The notes under the pieces are model-generated. The model was not told the DNA's origin. It made no database searches and saw only the letters and a program-made list of their open reading frames with translations. A DNA stretch of 9,997 nt from an uncultured Desulfarculaceae bacterium (GTDB taxonomy: Bacteria > Desulfobacterota > Desulfarculia > Desulfarculales > Desulfarculaceae), in the NCBI GenBank assembly GCA_937908275.1, contig CALERA010000032.1, positions 1 to 9,997 of the forward strand, in the 5' to 3' direction. The translations under genes were made by a program, and so were the position numbers. Within the stretch, counting starts at the first letter, position 1, and each line of letters opens with the position of its first letter. Below are positions 6,273 through 9,997 of the stretch, piece after piece.

Positions 6273-7279
6273 GCGACACCCGGCGTCTGGCCAACCAGCT
6301 CTGGGGTTTTTTAAGCCGGAGCGAGAAACCCGCCGCGCCGCCTTTCCGCCTCTGGGTGGACCTCACCAGCCGCTGCAACCTGCGCTGCGCCGCCTGCCCC
6401 CAGCGCATGCTGGCCGAGCACCAGCGCCGGGACATGTCCGATAGCCTTTTGCAGAGCCTGGCCAGCCAGGTGGGCGAAATGCACTGCGAGGTGAACCTCT
6501 TTCACCGGGGCGAGCCCCTGCTGCATCCTGATTTTTCCCGCTGGATCAAATGCTTCCGCGAGTCGGGCGCGCGCCTGGTGCGCCTGCACACCAACGCCAC
6601 CCTGCTCAGCCAGGCCCGGGCCGAGGCCCTGGTGGCGGCCGGCCCGGATATCGTGACCCTGTCCATCGACACCCTGGACCCGGTGGCCTATGCCGCCGCG
6701 CGCAAGGGCGCGGACCTCATGGCCACCCTGGAGGGCGTCCGCCGGCTCCTGGCCGCCCGGGCGGCGGCCGGCGGGCAACGGCCCGCCCTGGCCCTCCTGC
6801 TGATGGGCGACCAGCACTGGGGGCCGGCCGCCCAACAGCGCCTGACCGAGCTCCAGGCCGCCGGCCTGGAGCGGGTGGTGCACCGCCGGCCCCACAACTG
6901 GGGCGGCGCGGTGGAGGAGTGGGGGGCCGCGCCCCGGCGGCCGCTGCCCGGGCGGCTGCACGCCTGCACCTTCCCCTGGTATGGCCTGGCGGTGCTCAGC
7001 GACGGCCGGGTCACCCCCTGCCCCCAGGACTTCTTTGGCGACATGACCCTGGGCCGGGCCGACGAGACCCCGCTGCGGGAGATCTGGCAGGCCCAGGCCG
7101 CCCGCCGCCTGCGCCGGGCCCAGACCGCCCACGCCCTGGAGCGCTATCCGGTCTGCGAGGCCTGCGACCGCCCCCGCCGGCCCACCCTGCTGGGACTGCC
7201 CCGGGAGCAATTGAAAAACCTGTTTGTGGAGTCTATAGTTAGCCTTCCCGGTCGCGCGGGTGGCCGCCGCCGGGACTAA
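6269..7279 (+). CDS. Radical SAM protein with SPASM/twitch-like C-terminus
   Basis: A 336-residue enzyme. The radical SAM core carries the [4Fe-4S] motif C36-x3-C40-x2-C43 in TSRCNLRCAACPQ, then HRGEPLLHPD (79-88), the 'GEP' SAM-contacting region. LHTNATLL (106-113) and VTLSIDTLDP (129-138) match core strands 3 and 4. The C-terminus has four more cysteines: C233 (HACTFPW), C251 (VTPCPQDFFGD) and the pair C296/C299 (YPVCEACDRP). The arrangement is like a SPASM or twitch auxiliary-cluster domain, followed by LREIW (269-273), which is common there. Such proteins modify peptides, sugars or lipids by radical chemistry. No precursor peptide gene is visible, so in this locus a sugar or lipid-linked glycan substrate is more likely, but this is inference. 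The start overlaps the acyltransferase stop by 3 bases, with GGAG at 6262-6265. The last 20 codons hold a probable promoter for the next gene. Confidence 0.88.
   Translation: MSDTRRLANQLWGFLSRSEKPAAPPFRLWVDLTSRCNLRCAACPQRMLAEHQRRDMSDSLLQSLASQVGEMHCEVNLFHRGEPLLHPDFSRWIKCFRESGARLVRLHTNATLLSQARAEALVAAGPDIVTLSIDTLDPVAYAAARKGADLMATLEGVRRLLAARAAAGGQRPALALLLMGDQHWGPAAQQRLTELQAAGLERVVHRRPHNWGGAVEEWGAAPRRPLPGRLHACTFPWYGLAVLSDGRVTPCPQDFFGDMTLGRADETPLREIWQAQAARRLRRAQTAHALERYPVCEACDRPRRPTLLGLPREQLKNLFVESIVSLPGRAGGRRRD
7211..7239 (+). promoter_or_regulatory. Near-consensus promoter inside the 3' end of the radical SAM gene
   Basis: TTGAAA (7211-7216) and TATAGT (7234-7239) are separated by exactly 17 bases. 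Each matches the sigma-70 consensus at five of six positions, in an AT-rich island of otherwise GC-rich coding sequence. Transcription would begin near 7246 and give the GT4 gene a leader of about 90 bases with a hairpin. Confidence 0.55.
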
Positions 7280-7290
7280 AACGCTTTCCC

Positions 7291-7320
7291 CGCGGGGCCG
7301 GCTTCGCGGCCCGGCCCGCG
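7291..7320 (+). other. Leader hairpin before the GT4 gene
   Basis: CGCGGGGCCGG (7291-7301) pairs with CCGGCCCGCG (7311-7320), ten pairs with one bulged G and a 9-base loop. Five T residues follow only at 7329-7333, separated by eight bases, so it is a poor terminator. It may be a 5'-leader structure of the message from the internal promoter. Confidence 0.4.
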
Positions 7321-7336
7321 ACACAAGGTTTTTGGC

Positions 7337-8521
7337 ATGAAGATACTCGGCATCGCGCCCACGCCCTTTTTCGCCGACCGTGGCTGCCACATGCGCATCC
7401 TGGGCGAGGTCCAGGCCCTCCAGCGCCGGGGGCACGAGCTGCTCCTGGTCACCTACCACCTGGGGCGGGACATCGCCGGGGTGCCCAGCCTGCGCACCAA
7501 GGCCGTGGCTTGGTACGACAAGCTGGAAGCCGGCCCGGCCCTGGGCAAGTTCTATCTGGACTGGCTGCTGCTGCGCAAAAGCGTCGCCGCCATCAAGAGC
7601 TTCCAGCCCGACGTGATCCACGGCCATTTGCACGAGGGCGCGGCCATCGGCATCGCGGCCCGGATGCTGGCCGGGTCCAAGGCCCCGGTGGTCTTCGACG
7701 TGCAGGGCAGCCTCACCGGCGAGCTGGACTCCTACGGCTGGCTGGACCGCCTGCCCCTGGTGCGCCCCGCCTTCCGCCTGGTGGAGCGGATCATCGACCG
7801 CCGCTCCCATCAACTGGTCGGCTCCAACATCGCGGTCAGCGAGTCCCTGGTGGCGGAGATGGGCCTGCCGGCAGACCGGGTCTGCACCATCATCGACGGC
7901 GTGCACATGAATTTCTTCGAGGGCGACCAGGCCCGGGACCTGCGGGCCGAGCTGGGCATCGACCCCCAGCGGCCGGTGGTGCTCTACACCGGGGCGCTGT
8001 TGTCCAGCAAGGGCGTGGACAACTTCTTCCAGGCCATACCGCAGGTGCTCAAGGAGGCCCCCGAGGCCTTCTTTCTGGTGGTGGGCTATCCGGTGGAGCA
8101 GTCCCAAAAACTGGTGAACGAGCTGGGCGTGGCCGACCATGTCCTCTTCGTGGGCCAGGTGGACTACTTCGAGCTGCCCGACTATCTGCGCATCGGCGAC
8201 GTGGCGGTGGACCCCAAGGTGGAGGCGGCCGGCGAGGCCAGCGGCAAGATCATCAACTACATGGGCGGCGGCCTGCCGGTGGCCTGCTTCGACAACGCCA
8301 ACAACCACCGTTTCCTGGGCGACACCGGGGCCTTCGCCCCCACCCCCGACCCGGCCGGCCTGGCCAGGGCCATCCTGAGCCTTTTGGCCGATCCGGCCGC
8401 GCGCCGGGCCAAGGGCGAGGCGGCCCGGCGGCGGGTGGAGCAGGAGTTCTCCTGGGAGGCCGGCGGCCGGCAGTACGAGGAGGTCTTCCAGCGGGCCCTG
8501 CGCCAGGTGGGGGCGGGCTAG
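7337..8521 (+). CDS. Glycosyltransferase family 4 (GT-B fold)
   Basis: A 394-residue cytoplasmic, probably membrane-associated, glycosyltransferase of normal GT4 length. The N-terminal acceptor-side domain starts with MKILGIAPTPFFADRGCHMR, where RGCHMR (15-20) fits the Gly-rich/His loop often seen near residue 15-20 of GT4 enzymes. It also has PDVIHGHLHE (91-100). The C-terminal donor domain has VVLYTGALLSSKGVD (214-228), the typical strand that opens the nucleotide-sugar pocket. The donor-binding motif is EAAGEASGKIINYMGGG-type (296-312), then LPVAC; E300 is the likely second Glu of the E-x7-E-like element. The enzyme adds a sugar with retention of configuration; donor and acceptor are unknown. 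The ATG has AAGG (7325-7328) eight bases upstream. The next gene begins 3 bases after the stop. Confidence 0.88.
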   Translation: MKILGIAPTPFFADRGCHMRILGEVQALQRRGHELLLVTYHLGRDIAGVPSLRTKAVAWYDKLEAGPALGKFYLDWLLLRKSVAAIKSFQPDVIHGHLHEGAAIGIAARMLAGSKAPVVFDVQGSLTGELDSYGWLDRLPLVRPAFRLVERIIDRRSHQLVGSNIAVSESLVAEMGLPADRVCTIIDGVHMNFFEGDQARDLRAELGIDPQRPVVLYTGALLSSKGVDNFFQAIPQVLKEAPEAFFLVVGYPVEQSQKLVNELGVADHVLFVGQVDYFELPDYLRIGDVAVDPKVEAAGEASGKIINYMGGGLPVACFDNANNHRFLGDTGAFAPTPDPAGLARAILSLLADPAARRAKGEAARRRVEQEFSWEAGGRQYEEVFQRALRQVGAG

Positions 8522-8524
8522 GCC

Positions 8525-9067
8525 ATGTCCACCCCGCTGGGCCATGCCCTGGCCGGACTGGCCCTGGGCCCTCTGGTGGCCTGGCGGCGTCCGTTCCTGG
8601 GTCCCCGGGCCGATCTGGTGCTCTTCGCGGCCCTGTCCCAGGCGCCGGACCTGGATTTCCTGCCCGGCCTCCTCATCGGCCGGCCCGAGGCCTTCCACCA
8701 CGCCCAGAGCCATTCCCTGGGCGCGGCCCTGGCGGTGGGGCTCCTTGCCGCGCTGTATGGCCGGGTGCGGGGCGACGCCTGGCGCTGGGGGGTGTTGGGC
8801 TGCGTGCTGGTGCTGGGTCATGCGCTCTTGGACGCCATCGGCCAGGACACCAGCTACCCCTACGGGGTGCCCCTGTGGTGGCCGCTGTCGGAGCATTACC
8901 TGCTGGCCGATTGGGCGCCGTTCCTGGACATCCGGCGCAAGCCCCTGGGCTGGGGCATTGTGTGGCATAATCTGAGGGCCATGGGCCTGGAGGTCCTGTT
9001 GCTGGGGCCGCCGGCGGCCCTGGTCCTGTGGCTCGTGAACCGCGCCCGAGCGGCGCATGCGAGGTAG
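8525..9067 (+). CDS. YdjM-like membrane-bound metal-dependent hydrolase
   Basis: A 180-residue inner-membrane protein resembling the YdjM/DUF457 family. Conserved-looking metal ligands lie in hydrophobic surroundings: H7 in MSTPLGHALAG, D42 and D44 in QAPDLDFLP, H58/H59 and H63 in FHHAQSHS, and H99/D103 in GHALLDAIG. Hydrophobic helices are at about 8-20, 65-79, 87-103 and 153-172. A SYPYGVPLWWPLSEHY stretch (110-125) is also characteristic of this family, followed by a Trp-rich tail. Members are predicted hydrolases whose physiological substrate is mostly unknown, and the E. coli relative is SOS-controlled. No LexA-type site is visible here. The ATG lies 3 bases after the GT4 stop, so it is part of the glycan operon. 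A lipid-linked substrate is a guess from context. Confidence 0.8.
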   Translation: MSTPLGHALAGLALGPLVAWRRPFLGPRADLVLFAALSQAPDLDFLPGLLIGRPEAFHHAQSHSLGAALAVGLLAALYGRVRGDAWRWGVLGCVLVLGHALLDAIGQDTSYPYGVPLWWPLSEHYLLADWAPFLDIRRKPLGWGIVWHNLRAMGLEVLLLGPPAALVLWLVNRARAAHAR

Positions 9068-9071
9068 GGTC

Positions 9072-9950
9072 GTGGACCTATCGGTGGTGATACCCATCTA
9101 CAACGAGGCCGAGAACATCACGGCCCTGCACCAGGAGGTCAGCGGCGCGCTGGCCGACCTGGGCCTGGACTACGAGATCGTCTACGTGGACGACGGCTCG
9201 GCCGACCAGAGTTTCAACCTGCTGGAGGCCATCGCCCGGCAGGACCCCCACGCGGTGGTGGTGCGCTTTCGGCGCAACTTCGGCCAGACCGCGGCCATGA
9301 GCGCCGGCTTCGACCACGCCCGGGGCCACATCGTGGTCACCATGGACGGCGATTTGCAAAACGACCCCCGCGACATCCCCAAGCTGCTGGCCAAGCTCAA
9401 CGAGGGCTATGACATCGCCGCCGGCTGGCGTTTCGACCGCCAGGACGCCTTCATCACCCGCAAGCTGCCCTCCCAACTGGCCAACCGCCTGATCAGCCGC
9501 ATCACCAAGGTCCGCCTGCACGACTACGGCTGCACCCTGAAGGCCTTCCGCCGCGAGGTGGTGGAGAACATCCGCCTCTATGGCGAGATGCACCGCTTCA
9601 TCCCGGCCATCGCCTCGGGCGTGGGCGCGCGCATCGCCGAGGTGGCGGTCAACCACCGCCCCCGGGTGGCCGGCGCCAGCAAGTACGGCCTGGGCCGCAC
9701 GGTGCGGGTGGTGCTGGACCTGATCACGGTCAAGTTCCTGCTCACCTACTCCACCCGCCCCATCCAGATCTTCGGCCTCTGGGGCCTGATCACCGGCGGC
9801 CTGGGCTTCCTGCTGGCCTGCTGCTACGCCTTCCAGCGCCTGTTCCTGGCGGTGCCCCTGGGCAACAAGCCCGGCCTGCTCCTGGCGGTCTTCCTGATGT
9901 TCGTCGGGGTGCAGCTGATCACCCTGGGCCTGTTGGGCGAGCTGCAGGTG
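9072..9950 (+). CDS. GT2 polyprenyl-phosphate sugar synthase-like glycosyltransferase, 3'-truncated
   Basis: The 293 codons present encode a GtrB/ArnC/DPM1-like enzyme, which makes a polyprenyl-phosphate-sugar at the inner membrane. The GT-A domain opens with LSVVIPIYNEAEN (3-15), followed by VYVDDGS (37-43), RRNFGQTAAMSAGF (67-80) and the metal-binding MDGDLQNDP (91-99). YGEMHRFIPA (170-179) and NHRPRVAGASKYG (194-206) are typical of the polyprenyl-phosphate branch. Two C-terminal transmembrane helices follow at about 232-258 and 266-289. The natural sequence ends at LGELQV, where relatives continue with about 15-30 residues, so the gene is cut by adapter and not by biology. GTG 9072 is preferred because GAGG lies 7 bases before it; ATG 9057, overlapping the hydrolase end, is an in-frame alternative adding five residues. 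It follows the hydrolase gene directly and is probably in the same operon. Confidence 0.88.
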
Positions 9951-9997
9951 AGATCGGAAGAGCACACGTCTGAACTCCAGTCACGGCTACATCTCGT
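9951..9997 (+). other. Illumina TruSeq adapter contamination
   Basis: The 34 bases 9951-9984 (beginning AGATCGGAAGAGCACACGTC) match the TruSeq read-1 index adapter as I know it. They are followed by a six-base index, GGCTAC (9985-9990, which is TruSeq index 11), and then the first bases of the downstream adapter, ATCTCGT (9991-9997). It is an untrimmed sequencing artefact, not genomic DNA. It carries the GT2 frame on without a stop and would add false residues to that protein. Confidence 0.98.

Noticed and set aside
442..8527. Identical TAGGCCATG stop-start junctions at 439-447 (minus) and 8519-8527 (plus)
   Set aside because: Short match in GC-rich DNA at two tightly packed gene junctions. 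Most likely coincidence, not a repeat element.
6311..9097. A very long open frame on the minus strand (over 900 codons) opposite the radical SAM, GT4 and hydrolase genes
   Set aside because: It is antisense to three well-supported genes, its product is low-complexity (Gly/Gln/His/Ala-rich) and no domain is recognisable. Stop-free antisense frames are expected in such GC-rich coding DNA.
1..9950. CRISPR arrays, tRNA or rRNA genes, insertion sequences, phage or toxin-antitoxin genes
   Set aside because: No regularly spaced direct repeats, tRNA-like cloverleaf, transposase motif or small paired ORFs were seen by eye.

Overview
The window is very GC-rich chromosomal DNA from a Gram-negative bacterium: there is a secreted outer-membrane beta-barrel with a C-terminal Phe, Shine-Dalgarno starts throughout and tightly packed genes. 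The proteins do not let me name the genus. The overall look (GC-rich, envelope-glycan genes, possible Desulfobacterota) is only a guess. The last 47 bases are not biological. They are an Illumina TruSeq adapter with a six-base index, so the right end is an untrimmed contig end.

Layout: on the left, two minus-strand genes form a small operon: an LPG-synthase-TM/UPF0104 'flippase-like' membrane protein (445-1404), then a GT-C type membrane glycosyltransferase (1-441) that runs off the window. They are read from a good divergent promoter (1466-1494). On the plus strand comes a single outer-membrane barrel gene (1640-2374) closed by an intrinsic terminator (2393-2429). After it, seven plus-strand genes look like an envelope polysaccharide/glycoconjugate locus: an extended-SDR NAD-dependent epimerase/dehydratase (2466-3449), an AsnB-type glutamine amidotransferase (3517-5379), a left-handed beta-helix acyltransferase (5526-6272), a radical SAM/SPASM-like protein (6269-7279), a GT4 glycosyltransferase (7337-8521), a YdjM-like membrane metal-dependent hydrolase (8525-9067) and a GT2 polyprenyl-phosphate sugar synthase-like enzyme (9072-9950, cut by the adapter).

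How they may work together (inference): the SDR and amidotransferase would tailor a nucleotide sugar or glycan residue, the acyltransferase would decorate it, and the GT4 enzyme would add sugars on the cytoplasmic face. The GT2, flippase-like and GT-C proteins found at the two ends of the window form a plausible polyprenyl-phosphate-sugar supply, flipping and transfer route. The radical SAM protein is the least predictable member and is translationally coupled to the acyltransferase.

Regulation: in this GC-rich background the few AT-rich islands stand out. A near-consensus sigma-70-like promoter lies inside the 3' end of the radical SAM gene (7211-7239). Weaker -10-like hexamers lie just before asnB (3441-3446) and the acyltransferase (5453-5458). 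GC-rich hairpins lie between several genes. I see no CRISPR array, insertion sequence, tRNA or rRNA, and no gene-free stretch over 300 bases. I found no clearly new biological system. The points most worth attention are the adapter artefact, the radical SAM/acyltransferase/amidotransferase group and the internal promoter.
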